64,000 nt of DNA from NCBI RefSeq assembly GCF_008728635.1, contig NZ_CP044285.1, forward strand, positions 3,100,001 to 3,164,000. The letters run 5' to 3'. Numbering within the stretch: the stretch's first letter is position 1; the number at the start of each line of letters is the position of its first letter. A model generated the notes under the pieces. It did not search any database. It had not been told where the DNA came from and saw only the letters and a list, made by a program, of their open reading frames with translations. The translations under genes and the position numbers were made by a program. Origin of the DNA: Hymenobacter baengnokdamensis. GTDB taxonomy: Bacteria; Bacteroidota; Bacteroidia; Cytophagales; Hymenobacteraceae. Shown here one piece after another: positions 27,994 to 37,713 of this stretch.

Positions 27994-28011
27994 GCGAGGG
28001 ATAATAGGTGA

Positions 28012-29418
28012 TTAACGCGTCACGACGCTGGTTAATTGCTCCAACTGCACCCGCAGGCGGTCACGCTCAGCCAGCAAGGCGTTGCGATTGGCTAGGAGGT
28101 AGGTTTGCTGGTCGGCTTCGTCGGCTTGGGCCAGGGCAAATGCCTCGCTGGCCCGTAGGCTGGTAAGCTCGTGCAGGAGTGCCGCGTGCTTGCTGGCCAA
28201 TGTATCGCGGCGGGCACGCAATACCTCAACTGAGCTTAAGGTGGTGGTCGCAGTCGTGAAAAGGCCGCGCCGCAGGTAGAGTAGCTGCGCCTGTAGCCCG
28301 GCCACGTCCTGGCGCTGATAAGCACTAAGCACCTGTTGAAACGCTTCGGTGGCGGCGGCTTTTTGGGTGTCTGCTACGCGGTCGGGGTGGCAGAGCTGGG
28401 CGGCTTCGCGGTAGAGCTTTTTGAGCAGGGCGCGGCCGTCGGCGTCGAGGGCGAAGGTGTGGGCGGCCACGGCCTGGGCCTGCTCGCGGTCGTGGGCTTG
28501 CTGCTGGTAGCGCTGGTCGGCGCGCTGGTACTCGCTTTCAGCATAGGCCGAGGTGTGGCGCTGGTGGCTAGCCACATCGCGGCGCAGGGCCAGTACCTCT
28601 TGCAGCAGCTCGCCCAGCTCGCGCTGGTGCCACAGCTCGAAGGCCGTGAGCAGGCGGGTAGCTTCGGCGCGCTCGGCCTCGAGGGCCAGCAGCTCGGCTT
28701 CGAGCAGCCGGATTTCGAGGTGCAAGGCGGCCAGGTGGGGGTCTTCCCACACGCGCACCTGGGCGTGGGCGGCCACGAAGGCTTGCAGTAAGTCGGTCGC
28801 TTCGGCGTAGCGGTGGGTGCGCAGGGCGGCGAGCACGGCGGTCAGGCGCGGGTCGGCCAGGGGCTCGGCTTCGAGGCGGTCGAGGTGCTTGGGCAGGTCT
28901 TCGGTTTCGTGCAGCGTCAGTAGCGACTGAATGACGGCCAGGCGCTTGAGCACGCGCTGCACGGCCGGGTCGGCGGCCGGCGCATCGGGCTGGCCGGTGA
29001 GGCGGGCAAACTCGCGCAGAAAGTGCCGGGCCAGCTCGGGGTCGCCGGTGGTGAACACCAGGTTCTCCTCGTTGCGGTGGGCGGCTTTGTTAGTCCAGTT
29101 GTAGGAGCCGGTGAGCACGTCGCGCCCGTCGAGGATGCAGAATTTGTGGTGCATCAGCCGGTCTTCGACCACGAACACGCGCCCGCCGGACGCTTCCAGC
29201 TCGGCAAAAGGCAGCCCGCCCGGCTGGAAATTGATGGCTTTCTCGTCGCGCGTCAGGCACAGGACCACGGGCACCCCGGCCCGCTGCCGCGCCAGCAGCG
29301 CCGCAAATAACGTGTGGTCGGTAAACCACGCCACGGCCACGTGAATGGAATGCTTGGCGAGGCCAATTTCACGGAGCAGGACAGCGCGGATGTCGGTGAA
29401 AAAGGCTTCGGTTTGCAT
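28012..29418 (-). CDS. phospholipase D-like nuclease/hydrolase fused to a coiled coil and J-like domain
   Basis: Protein of 468 residues. N-terminal PLD fold (about 1-140) with a single HKD motif, His90-x-Lys92-x4-Asp97 in LMHHKFCILDG, then TGSYNWT and NEEN as in Nuc-like and mitochondrial PLD6-like enzymes, which act as dimers. The middle (150-310) is helical and Glu/Arg-rich. Residues about 325-380 look like a J domain: LLKKLYREAAQLCHPDR with intact His-Pro-Asp at 344-346, then AFQQVLSAYQRQD. A second coiled coil ends the protein. Substrate could be nucleic acid or phospholipid. A small TPR/Sel1-like gene sits 15 bases upstream on the same strand. Confidence 0.8.
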   Translation of the reverse strand: MQTEAFFTDIRAVLLREIGLAKHSIHVAVAWFTDHTLFAALLARQRAGVPVVLCLTRDEKAINFQPGGLPFAELEASGGRVFVVEDRLMHHKFCILDGRDVLTGSYNWTNKAAHRNEENLVFTTGDPELARHFLREFARLTGQPDAPAADPAVQRVLKRLAVIQSLLTLHETEDLPKHLDRLEAEPLADPRLTAVLAALRTHRYAEATDLLQAFVAAHAQVRVWEDPHLAALHLEIRLLEAELLALEAERAEATRLLTAFELWHQRELGELLQEVLALRRDVASHQRHTSAYAESEYQRADQRYQQQAHDREQAQAVAAHTFALDADGRALLKKLYREAAQLCHPDRVADTQKAAATEAFQQVLSAYQRQDVAGLQAQLLYLRRGLFTTATTTLSSVEVLRARRDTLASKHAALLHELTSLRASEAFALAQADEADQQTYLLANRNALLAERDRLRVQLEQLTSVVTR

Positions 29419-29433
29419 TTGTTTAACAATTAA

Positions 29434-29772
29434 TTAGTCGCTATACTGAGATATTTCGTCACACCATTCTATCCATCCATCTTCATCTTCGGCGAGTCGA
29501 GCATCGTAAAGTTTCCCTAGCCACTCTAAAGCAAAAAGGTCTCCGAGCGAGTAGCTGCGCTCAAAGCAGTAGATTGACTCGCTGAATTTTTGAGACTTAA
29601 ATAAATTCTCTCCTTTATTATACCAATACTCTGCTGAGCTTTCCTGCACCACCTCTTGTAATAAGTCTAACTGCGTTTGAGTTCGCCGAAGTACAGTAGC
29701 TGTGATGCTTACTGTAGCGGGTAGGTTAGATGCTCTAGGGTTTCTATCAGGTTGTGTTGTATGCTCGCTCAT
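29434..29772 (-). CDS. hypothetical protein with TPR/Sel1-like repeat
   Basis: 112 residues, AT-rich compared with surrounding genes. After a polar N-terminus comes SSAEYWYNKGENLFKSQKFSESIYCFERSYSLGDLFALEWLGKLYDARL, which reads like a TPR followed by a Sel1 repeat (A-x-x-x-L-G-x-x-Y). Acidic end. Its stop is 15 bases before the PLD/J-domain gene, so they are probably one transcript, possibly a partner or regulator. Function not known. Confidence 0.65.
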   Translation of the reverse strand: MSEHTTQPDRNPRASNLPATVSITATVLRRTQTQLDLLQEVVQESSAEYWYNKGENLFKSQKFSESIYCFERSYSLGDLFALEWLGKLYDARLAEDEDGWIEWCDEISQYSD

Positions 29773-29861
29773 AAGGTTCAGATTATATATAGATTAACCT
29801 ATGTAATTTGGTGGTGTTCCTACCTGTAAGCGGGTCAATCCGCTACATAAACCTTTTCAGT

Positions 29862-30092
29862 ATGCTTACACCTGAGCAGTTTATAACCAAGACAGAAAAA
29901 TTCAAACATGAAGTACGCCGCATTGCTGACAAGCACTCAGATAGGTTAAATACGCTGTTCGCTAATCCGGCAGGAGCGATTGCGCCTCTTTTTTATAACG
30001 GAAAAGATGCTAAGCTATACTATAATCTAAGGGTGCCTATCGACATCTACAGTGAAGTTGAAGAAGCGTTTTTTAAGCATTTTGGCAGTTAG
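29862..30092 (+). CDS. small hypothetical protein
   Basis: 76 residues, AT-rich, divergent from the previous gene. Opens MLTPEQFITKTEKFKHEVRR; no signal peptide, no known motif. The central LFANPAGAIAPLFYNGKDAKLYYNLRVPIDI may be beta-rich. A GTG 18 codons earlier is possible but the ATG at 29862 is a more natural start. Low base similarity to neighbours suggests it came with the same import event. Confidence 0.5.
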   Translation: MLTPEQFITKTEKFKHEVRRIADKHSDRLNTLFANPAGAIAPLFYNGKDAKLYYNLRVPIDIYSEVEEAFFKHFGS

Positions 30093-30246
30093 AGCACAGA
30101 AGTCCCAAGCGTAAGTTTGGAACTTTAATCTTTGGTAATTTTCCGTAGCAGCCCCCGCGCCGCTTGCGTTCGTTGGAGCAGGTCAGGGCGGCCGGGCCGG
30201 GCAGCGGCGCGGGCAGGTGGGCGGTGGGCGTGAGGACGGGGTTCAT
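30073..30246 (-). pseudogene. possible small ORF or gene remnant at the edge of the AT-rich patch
   Basis: A 57-codon frame from an ATG at 30246. The first 35 codons are GC-rich and Pro/Arg-rich (ending NERKRRGGCYGKLP), then composition switches abruptly to AT-rich with unlike codon use. That looks like the 5' end of a resident gene truncated by the insertion of the AT-rich patch. It overlaps the end of the plus-strand gene by 20 bases. Coding status is uncertain. Confidence 0.25.
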
Positions 30247-30264
30247 GGCTGCAAGTATAACGAA

Positions 30265-30297
30265 AGAAGCCCCGGCGACTGGTCGAGGCTTCTGTTT
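30265..30297 (-). terminator. probable terminator of the HigBA-type operon
   Basis: On the minus strand AGAAGCC...GGCTTCT (30265-30271 with 30287-30293) followed by TTCG. The T run is short, so efficiency is doubtful. Confidence 0.4.
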
Positions 30298-30314
30298 TGG
30301 CAGGTAGGGCGGAG

Positions 30315-30674
30315 CTACGCTTGGGAAGGCGCGGGCTTCAGAACGAGTTGCACGCTCATATTGAGGGCCTCGAACACGCGGCGCAGGGTGGCGAGCGTTA
30401 CGTTGGACGGATTGCGCTCCAGTTTGCTGATTTGGGATTTTTGCACCCCAAGGCGCTGGCCTAGCTCATCCTGGGTAAGGTGGTGGCGTAGGCGGTACTC
30501 GCGGATGGATTTGGGCAGTAGCTCCAGCGTTATCCGGTCTTCATACTCGGTGCGTTCGGGAGTGCCGGGGGTGCCGAATAGCTCGTCTTCGAGGTCGTTG
30601 AAGGCGGTAAGTGACAAGGGCGAGTCGTGATAGGAAGCCGATTGCGCGCGCGGAACTAATTTATTGGCTGGCAT
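30315..30674 (-). CDS. higA: Xre-family antitoxin (HigA type)
   Basis: 119 residues. N-terminal part probably binds the toxin; the C-terminal half is a helix-turn-helix: SIREYRLRHHLTQDELGQRLGVQKSQISKLERNPSNVTLATLRRVFEALNM. The ATG at 30674 lies 40 bases after the toxin stop; an earlier frame overlaps the toxin gene. Toxin-first order is typical of HigBA. It should bind the toxin and repress the operon. Confidence 0.85.
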   Translation of the reverse strand: MPANKLVPRAQSASYHDSPLSLTAFNDLEDELFGTPGTPERTEYEDRITLELLPKSIREYRLRHHLTQDELGQRLGVQKSQISKLERNPSNVTLATLRRVFEALNMSVQLVLKPAPSQA

Positions 30675-30714
30675 AATGGGTAAGAGTAAGTAGAGGTGAA
30701 AGGTTAGCCAGGAG

Positions 30715-31053
30715 TCAGCTGTCAAAATGCCGCCGTTTGAGCTGTTCGGCCTTCTTGATTTCCTGTGGGGGCGTTTTTTGCGTTTTCTTGTCCAGTCCGT
30801 GGGTACACACAATTAGCGTTTGGGTGGTACCCCGCGTATCCCAAAAAGCAAAGAGCCGGTAGGTGTGATTGGGCGCGTTGACGCTGAATTCATAGATGCC
30901 ATCGGTGTTGACCAGCTTCTTGAAGTTGCTGACGGTTTCGCCTTCTTGTAGCCTCCGAATACTTACCCCAAAGTCTTGACGAATTTCTTTATCCAGAGAT
31001 TTCAAAAAGTCTTTAGCTTCTGGCGTGAGGACGGCAATAATTGGCTTGGGCAT
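30715..31053 (-). CDS. higB: RelE/HigB-family toxin (Gp49-like)
   Basis: 112 residues with the RelE-like fold of phage Gp49/HigB proteins: LTPEAKDFLKSLDKEIRQDFG, then VSNFKKLVNTDGIYEFSVNAPNHTYRLFAFWD with the expected Arg-containing strand, and LIVCTHGLDKKTQKTPPQEIKKAEQ at the end. The late His/Lys-rich helix is the usual catalytic surface for ribosome-dependent mRNA cleavage. It precedes its Xre antitoxin by 40 bases. Confidence 0.85.
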   Translation of the reverse strand: MPKPIIAVLTPEAKDFLKSLDKEIRQDFGVSIRRLQEGETVSNFKKLVNTDGIYEFSVNAPNHTYRLFAFWDTRGTTQTLIVCTHGLDKKTQKTPPQEIKKAEQLKRRHFDS

Positions 31054-31126
31054 TCAGGAGTTAGCTAGAAGGCAAGGCAAATTTACGAATAGTTTCCATA
31101 TAACGACACCTGTTCGCAAGCAGCTA

Positions 31127-33415
31127 TTACTTTGCCGGCTTATTCCCCATCACAAATTCCAGCGTGCCGCCCTGCCGCACCTCGCTCACTGGCAGAAATG
31201 GCCTAGCCAGTAGCTTGCCATTGAGTCGGGCCGATTGCACGTAGACGTTCTTATCGCTCTGGTTTTTAACCGTTACGGTGAAGGTTTTGCCCTCGCCGAC
31301 TTGCAGCACGGCACCGTGCACCGCCGGGCTGCCCAGCGCGTACTCGCCCGAGGCGGGGGCGACGGGGTAGAAACCTAGGGCCGAGAAGATATACCAGGCC
31401 GACATCTGGCCGCAGTCGTCGTTGCCGCCGAGGCCGTCGGGGCCCTGGTGGTACATCTTGTTCAGAATCATGCGGATGCGGGGCTGCGTTTTCCAGGGCT
31501 GGCTGGTCCAGTTGTAGAGGTAGGCGGCGTGGTGGGCGGGCTCGTTGCCGTGCACGTAGTTGCCGATGATGCCGTCACGGGTAATGTCCTCGGTTTCGGC
31601 GAAGAACTTATCAGGCAGGCTCATGGTGAAGAGCGAGTCGAGGTGGGGTACGAAGCGGGCGCTGCCGCCCATTTTGGCGATGAGCGCAGCCGGGTCGTGG
31701 GGCACGTAGAGGCTGTAGTTCCAGGCATTGCCCTCGATATAGGCGGGGTCGCTGGTGGTAAGCACGTCGAACCTGACCCGGAACGAGCCATCGGCTGAGC
31801 GCGGGCGCATGAAGCCGATGCGGACATCGTACACGTTCTGCCAGTTGGCGGCCCGCTGGCGGAATTCCTGCTCGATATCGGCGCGGCCCAACTTACTGGC
31901 CGCCTGCGCAATGCAGTAGTCATCAAAGGCATATTCCAGGGTTTTGGACACTGACGCGCCACTTTTATCCTCGGGTACGTAGCCTTTATCCATATAGTCG
32001 CCCAGGCCATCGTACCAGCGCTGGCGGGCGGTGGTGATGCAGGCGTCGAGGGCGTGGTTCTGGTCGAAGGGGGCATTGCCGAGCACGATGGCATCGCAGA
32101 GTACCGGCACCGCGTGGTACCCAATCATGCACCAGTTTTCGTTGGCGTAGTGGCTCCACACGGGCAGCATGTGCTCGGCGCTCTGGTCGAAGTGAGCGAG
32201 CATACTCTGCACCATGTCGGCGTTGCGCCGGGGCTGCACGAGGTTGTAGAGCGGGTGCAGGGCCCGGTAGGTATCCCAGAGCGAGAAGGTGGTGTAGTTG
32301 GTGAAGCCCCTGGCCGTGTGGTTGTTCTGGTCGAGGCCGCGGTACTGGCCATCCACGTCCTGGTAGATGGTGGTGCCGGTAAAGGCGTGGTACATGGCCG
32401 TGTAGAAGTTCTCCTTATCGACCCGTCGCGGCGAGCTGATAGTAATTTTGCTCAGTTCCTGCTGCCACTGGGCCTGGCCTTTTTGCTTGTAGTCGGCAAA
32501 ATTCCAGCCGGGCGCCTCAGCGCGCAGGTTAGCCAGCGCGCCGGCCGTGCTCACGGGCGAGAGGGCCATTTTCAGCTTGATTTGCTGACCGGCCTGGGTA
32601 GGCCCGAAATCGAAGTGCATGCGCAGCTGGCGCCCGGCCAGGTCGGGCCAGTTGTGGGCCTGGTCGAAGCGGCCCCAGAAGCCCCGGTAGGCTTGCCTGG
32701 GGTCGTAGCTGCGGCTGCCGTAGGTTTTGAAAGGCCGCGAAAAGCTCAGCGCGAAGTACACCGTGCGGGTGCGGCCCCAGCCGTTGGTTTGGCGGTAGCC
32801 GGTCACGAGCGAGTCGTTTTCGACCCGTACGAACGTCCAGGTATTCTTGCCGGGATAGTTATAAATCCCGGCCATTAAGTCGAGAATAACGTGCGACTCA
32901 GCCGCCTGCGGAAACGTGTACTGGTGAATGCCGACGCGGGTCGTGGCCGTCAGCTCAGCCAGAATATCATTGTCCGCCAGCCGCACTTTATAGTAAGCCG
33001 GCTCGGCCACCTCGGTCTGGTGCGAGTAGGCCGAGCGGTAGCCGCTCAGCGGCTTATCGGCGGTGCCGGGGTTAAGCTGGAGCGGCCCGGTGGTCGGCAT
33101 TACCAGAAAATCGCCGAGGTCGGAATGGCCCGTGCCGCTGAAGTGCGTGTGGCTGAAGCCCACGATGGTAGGGTCTTTGTACTGATACCCCGCGCAGTAG
33201 GCGTATACCTCGGGGTTGTACTTCCCGTTCTGCTCGTAGCTGATGGTATCGGTATCGGGCGAGAGCTGCACCGCGCCAAAGGGCACCGTGGCGCCGGGGT
33301 AGGTGTGGCCCATACGGGCCGTGCCCACCAGCGGGTGGGCGTACTGCACCAGGTTTTCCTGGGCGTGGAGCGCCACAGGCAGGAGCAGGGCAGCGGCTGG
33401 CAGAAAGTGCTTCAT
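31127..33415 (-). CDS. GH92 family alpha-mannosidase
   Basis: Exported Ca2+-dependent alpha-mannosidase of 762 residues, acting on mannans or N-glycans. Signal peptide MKHFLPAAALLLPVALHAQ, then the N-terminal beta-sandwich starting VQYAHPLVGTA and (alpha/alpha)6 barrel. GH92 marks: FSHTHFSGTGHSDLGDF, FTNYTTFSLWDTYRALHPL, and the catalytic region GGNDDCGQMSAWYIFSALGFYPVAPASGEY. Start is the ATG at 33415. No SusC/D pair is next to it, so it is not in an obvious utilisation locus. Confidence 0.94.
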   Translation of the reverse strand: MKHFLPAAALLLPVALHAQENLVQYAHPLVGTARMGHTYPGATVPFGAVQLSPDTDTISYEQNGKYNPEVYAYCAGYQYKDPTIVGFSHTHFSGTGHSDLGDFLVMPTTGPLQLNPGTADKPLSGYRSAYSHQTEVAEPAYYKVRLADNDILAELTATTRVGIHQYTFPQAAESHVILDLMAGIYNYPGKNTWTFVRVENDSLVTGYRQTNGWGRTRTVYFALSFSRPFKTYGSRSYDPRQAYRGFWGRFDQAHNWPDLAGRQLRMHFDFGPTQAGQQIKLKMALSPVSTAGALANLRAEAPGWNFADYKQKGQAQWQQELSKITISSPRRVDKENFYTAMYHAFTGTTIYQDVDGQYRGLDQNNHTARGFTNYTTFSLWDTYRALHPLYNLVQPRRNADMVQSMLAHFDQSAEHMLPVWSHYANENWCMIGYHAVPVLCDAIVLGNAPFDQNHALDACITTARQRWYDGLGDYMDKGYVPEDKSGASVSKTLEYAFDDYCIAQAASKLGRADIEQEFRQRAANWQNVYDVRIGFMRPRSADGSFRVRFDVLTTSDPAYIEGNAWNYSLYVPHDPAALIAKMGGSARFVPHLDSLFTMSLPDKFFAETEDITRDGIIGNYVHGNEPAHHAAYLYNWTSQPWKTQPRIRMILNKMYHQGPDGLGGNDDCGQMSAWYIFSALGFYPVAPASGEYALGSPAVHGAVLQVGEGKTFTVTVKNQSDKNVYVQSARLNGKLLARPFLPVSEVRQGGTLEFVMGNKPAK

Positions 33416-33621
33416 GCCGGTAAAGTAAGCTGAAGCAACGGGGTCAGCTCTCTGTACGGCCTCGCTGGGCAAGCGCCTCGCGCCGGCTGCCGGCTAAAAA
33501 CCCGGCGTATAGTGCTAGTCTACGCACCAGGTTATCAACGCCGACCCCAATTCCGTCCGGTACTAAGTGCCTGGCCGGTTAGCTACTAGCGCGGTTTCGG
33601 AATCAGTGGGCAGCTGCGCAA

Positions 33622-33648
33622 GTAGCGCGGACTGAAAGTCCGCGCTAC
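33622..33648. repeat. GTAGCG-type perfect hairpin repeat
   Basis: GTAGCGCGGACT, loop GAA, AGTCCGCGCTAC: a perfect 12-bp stem with a three-base loop, 24 bases from the methyltransferase stop codon. Same unit as the right half of the element at 19699. Confidence 0.7.
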
Positions 33649-33671
33649 GATACCGGGACTACGAAACGGCG

Positions 33672-34487
33672 CTAGGCCGACTTATCAGCAATAAAATTGA
33701 GGCCGAAAAACAGGTTTTCCTTTAGCAGCGCGTTGCGGCGCCATAGGTTGTTCTCGCGCTTCAGCAGGTGGGGCACGTTGTCGGCCTTAAACATGAAGGG
33801 CGGAAAGAGCCGGATGTACTGCACGCCGCTGGTCGGAATCCGCAGGCCCTGCCGGGCCAGCTCGCGGCGCCAGGTAGCCAGGTTACGTATGTTCTCGTTG
33901 CCGATTAAGATGTTCTTTTTCAGCGTGTCATCGTATATTTCGATAATGCGCTTGTTGCCCCGGCGCAGATAAAGCTTCAGGGTCTGCACTACGTTGCCGC
34001 CGTTTTCCTCCACGATAATCAGGTTACCGCCGGGGCGCAGGGTTTCGCGGAAAATGCGCAGCGCTTCCTGCAACGGCTCCAGGTGGTGCAGGGTGTCCTG
34101 AATAATGATGTGGTCGTAGGACGCGGCGGGCGGGGGCGAGTCAAACAGGTTTTCGTAGCTGTAGGTGAAGCCCGACACATCGCCAAACTGCGCCCAGTAG
34201 CGCAGGCGCTCCGGAATCTGGGCAAAATAGAATTCAAGCGTTGTACCGTGAACTTTATAGCCGTTCAGCGCCAGAAAGATAGCCGTGGTGCCGTAGCCGC
34301 AGCCGCAGTCCCAGATGGCGGCCTCCTGGTTGGGCAGGTGTTCCAGAATATAGTGCAGGCGCTGTACTACGTAGGCTTTGCGAAACTCGAAGCTGGCCGG
34401 GCTGGCCAGGAACTTGTAATAGCTGGTCAGCGCCGGATTGGCACGCAACTCATCTAAAAACAGCTCGAAGAACTCATTTACTGTCAT
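33672..34487 (-). CDS. class I SAM-dependent methyltransferase
   Basis: 271 residues. SAM-binding motif I reads AIWDCGCGYGTTAIFLALNG, followed by DHIIIQDTLHHLEPLQEALRIFRETLRPGGNLIIVEENGG (motifs II-III), the form seen in small-molecule and lipid methyltransferases. No membrane segment. The C-terminal region (ATWRRELARQGLRIP, RLFPPFMFK) is specific and unknown. The 285 bases upstream hold no gene; they are partly AT-rich. Substrate cannot be told. Confidence 0.85.
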   Translation of the reverse strand: MTVNEFFELFLDELRANPALTSYYKFLASPASFEFRKAYVVQRLHYILEHLPNQEAAIWDCGCGYGTTAIFLALNGYKVHGTTLEFYFAQIPERLRYWAQFGDVSGFTYSYENLFDSPPPAASYDHIIIQDTLHHLEPLQEALRIFRETLRPGGNLIIVEENGGNVVQTLKLYLRRGNKRIIEIYDDTLKKNILIGNENIRNLATWRRELARQGLRIPTSGVQYIRLFPPFMFKADNVPHLLKRENNLWRRNALLKENLFFGLNFIADKSA

Positions 34488-34772
34488 ATATAGAAACCAC
34501 TGCCCGGAAAAAGCAAAAGGCTGGCAAGGTGAAGCAGTCCGGTAGCCCGGCGAAATTACGCGCCAGCCGGTAAAGCCACCTATCCGATGCGCGGTGGCAG
34601 GCCCTAAAATGTATAGGCGGCTGGCTGTCCCTCGGCGCGTGCTACGCTACCGGCAGGCGCATGACACGCGTTGTGAAACCAGCCAGTAGCCACCCGCGGC
34701 AAAAGAGCGAGCCTGGTAAGATTGCAAGTAAATGAAAAATTCGATAATAAACCAATACTTCAGATTAAAATA

Positions 34773-36344
34773 CTAGTTGCGTAAATAGCGGCTGAGCGAC
34801 GAAATGCTGGCAATGCCCAGCTGCTGGGCCTGCTGCCGGCGCATGAGCAGGCAATACGCGTTATTGAAGCCCAGCGGGGCGCGCCAGGCCAGGCCGTAGC
34901 GCCGCGCAAACTCGGCCTGCACGTAGCTGAATACCGCTCCCGGCCGGCCGCCCAGGGAGTCGAGCACGGCCCGCGATGGTTGCAGCAGCACTTGCAGGCC
35001 CGTGCCGGTGTACTCGGGATATAGGTCAATTTGCCCGCCCCGCAGGGCCTCAAAGCAGATAGTGGTGCCGCCCAGGCCGGTTTTAGTGGCCACTGCCAGG
35101 TCGGTATTACCCCGAATCAGGGCTGCGTACATTTCAATTAGTATATACTGTTCAGCAAAAATCTTGGAGCCCAGGCGTACTACGGGAGCCGTGGGCGGCA
35201 GCGTATGCGGCGCTTTCCAGAGGCCCTTGCGGCGCAGCCAGGCCAGGGCCACGGCGCGCGGCGCGCGGTGCAGGTAGTCTACCTGATAGTTTAAATTCGT
35301 CATGGCCGAGTCGGAAAGCTGGCCGCTGAGCTGGTCGAGCACCGGGCCAAGCTCGGGATGGGCGCGCAGCACGGCGGGGCGCAGCAGCGGCGCGGCAAAG
35401 TAGGGTGGCAGGGCGTGGCGGTCGTCGCGCAGCACCTGCAAGTCATAGGCCCGGATGCGCCCATCAGTCGAGTAGCCATCAATAACATCGACGTGGGCCG
35501 TGCGGGCTGCCTCGTACACCAGCGCCGGGGCCAGCACCACGTTGGGCAGATGCGTAAGGCCATACGCGTTGGTGAGGCCGGGCAGGCAATCGGCCCGGCC
35601 GATAAACTCGGGGCTGAAGCCCGCCCGCAGCCGGGCGCTGGCCTGGGGCAGCCAGTAGCCGCCCGCCAGCAGCGGCAGCGCCAGCAGCAGGCCGCCACCC
35701 ACCAGGCGTACCCGCCGGGCCGATAGCTTTGCCAGAGCGCCCAATCCGGCATCAAAAGCCAGCGCCAGCCCGGCGGCCGGGATGGCCCCGGCCAGTATCA
35801 TCACTGGATTATTAAGCGCGATGCCGCCGAAGATAAACTCGCCGAGGCCCCCCGCCGCCACGTAGGCCGCCAGGGTAGCCACGCCCACATTGATAACCGT
35901 AGCCGTGCGAATGCCGGCCATTATAACGGGCAGGGCCAGCGGCAGCTCCACGCGCCGCAGCAGCTGCCCATCCGTAAAGCCCAGCCCACGCGCTGCCTCC
36001 ACCACCGCCGGCGGCACGGCTTGAATGCCGGCCACCGTATTGCGAATAATCGGCAGCAGGGAATACAGAAGCAGCGCCAGAATGGCTGGGGTAGCGCCAA
36101 TGCCCAGCCAGGGAATCAGAAACCCGAGCAGCGCAATGCTGGGCACGGTCTGGAGCGCGCCGGCTGCGCCCAGCACGGCCGGTGCCCAGCGCGGCCGGCG
36201 CGTTAGCCACAGGCCCAGGGGCACGCCTACTGCCACGCCCAGCAGCAGGGCCGCGGCCGTAAGGGCAATGTGCTGGAGGGTTTGCTGGCCCAGCTTGCCA
36301 GCCTGCTCGTGCCAGAAGGTAAGCAGCTCAGAAAGGGTCTTCAA
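34773..36344 (-). CDS. osmoprotectant ABC transporter, fused permease and substrate-binding protein
   Basis: 523 residues. The N-terminal 210 form a BPD-type permease with six helices and the EAA-like loop VEAARGLGFTDGQLLRRVELPLALPVIMAGIRTATV; a linking helix leads to an OpuAC-type binding domain (about 250-523, SKIFAEQYILIEMYAALI, YPEYTGTGLQVLL). Such fusions import glycine betaine, choline or carnitine, as in OpuC/OpuF-like systems. The only in-frame start near the N-terminus is the TTG at 36344. It follows the ATPase gene by 63 bases. Confidence 0.92.
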   Translation of the reverse strand: MKTLSELLTFWHEQAGKLGQQTLQHIALTAAALLLGVAVGVPLGLWLTRRPRWAPAVLGAAGALQTVPSIALLGFLIPWLGIGATPAILALLLYSLLPIIRNTVAGIQAVPPAVVEAARGLGFTDGQLLRRVELPLALPVIMAGIRTATVINVGVATLAAYVAAGGLGEFIFGGIALNNPVMILAGAIPAAGLALAFDAGLGALAKLSARRVRLVGGGLLLALPLLAGGYWLPQASARLRAGFSPEFIGRADCLPGLTNAYGLTHLPNVVLAPALVYEAARTAHVDVIDGYSTDGRIRAYDLQVLRDDRHALPPYFAAPLLRPAVLRAHPELGPVLDQLSGQLSDSAMTNLNYQVDYLHRAPRAVALAWLRRKGLWKAPHTLPPTAPVVRLGSKIFAEQYILIEMYAALIRGNTDLAVATKTGLGGTTICFEALRGGQIDLYPEYTGTGLQVLLQPSRAVLDSLGGRPGAVFSYVQAEFARRYGLAWRAPLGFNNAYCLLMRRQQAQQLGIASISSLSRYLRN

Positions 36345-36407
36345 GGAGTAGAAAAACGCGTGGAATGCGAAAAAGAAGCAGTGCCTGGCAGGCGTGTTGG
36401 CAAATAC

Positions 36408-37403
<996 letters not shown>

Positions 37404-37713
37404 GGCGCGGAGTGTGGCAGGCCAGCTGGGTGGCCAAGGTAGGATACGGGGGTGAGGAATTAAAAAGTAAAGACGAATAAGTTAAAATCAGGCGGGTTGT
37501 TTTAAATGATTAATATATGAAAAATGTGATATTTAGCCTGGCCTGAAGCAGCGGCGCGCCGGGAGGTCGGCGGCGCATACCAAATTCGGTTTTCCCCGCG
37601 TTCCATGCCATTGGCCCGGCTTCCCGACTATCCGACCGGCGTTTTCTAGCTACTTTTGACCGAATCCGGGCGTGCCTCAGCCGGCGCGCCCGCCCACCGA
37701 ACCGCTGCCTTCC
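37404..37713. other. divergent intergenic region with promoter box for the TPR protein
   Basis: About 310 bases between the osmoprotectant ATPase and the TPR protein. AT-rich in the middle (37440-37540). TACTTTTG at 37651-37658 on the plus strand is a full TAnnTTTG match and would give a leader of about 50 bases to the ATG at 37714. A GTG at 37672 opens a longer frame but would leave almost no leader. Confidence 0.5.

Noticed and set aside
28012..31053. Calling 28-31 kb a defence island
   Set aside because: Only a PLD/J fusion, unknown small genes and one toxin-antitoxin pair are present; no established defence system is recognisable.
34773..36344. Frameshift fusion of separate permease and binding-protein genes
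   Set aside because: Permease-binding protein fusions are a known natural form in Opu-type transporters and the linker reads through without a homopolymer run.
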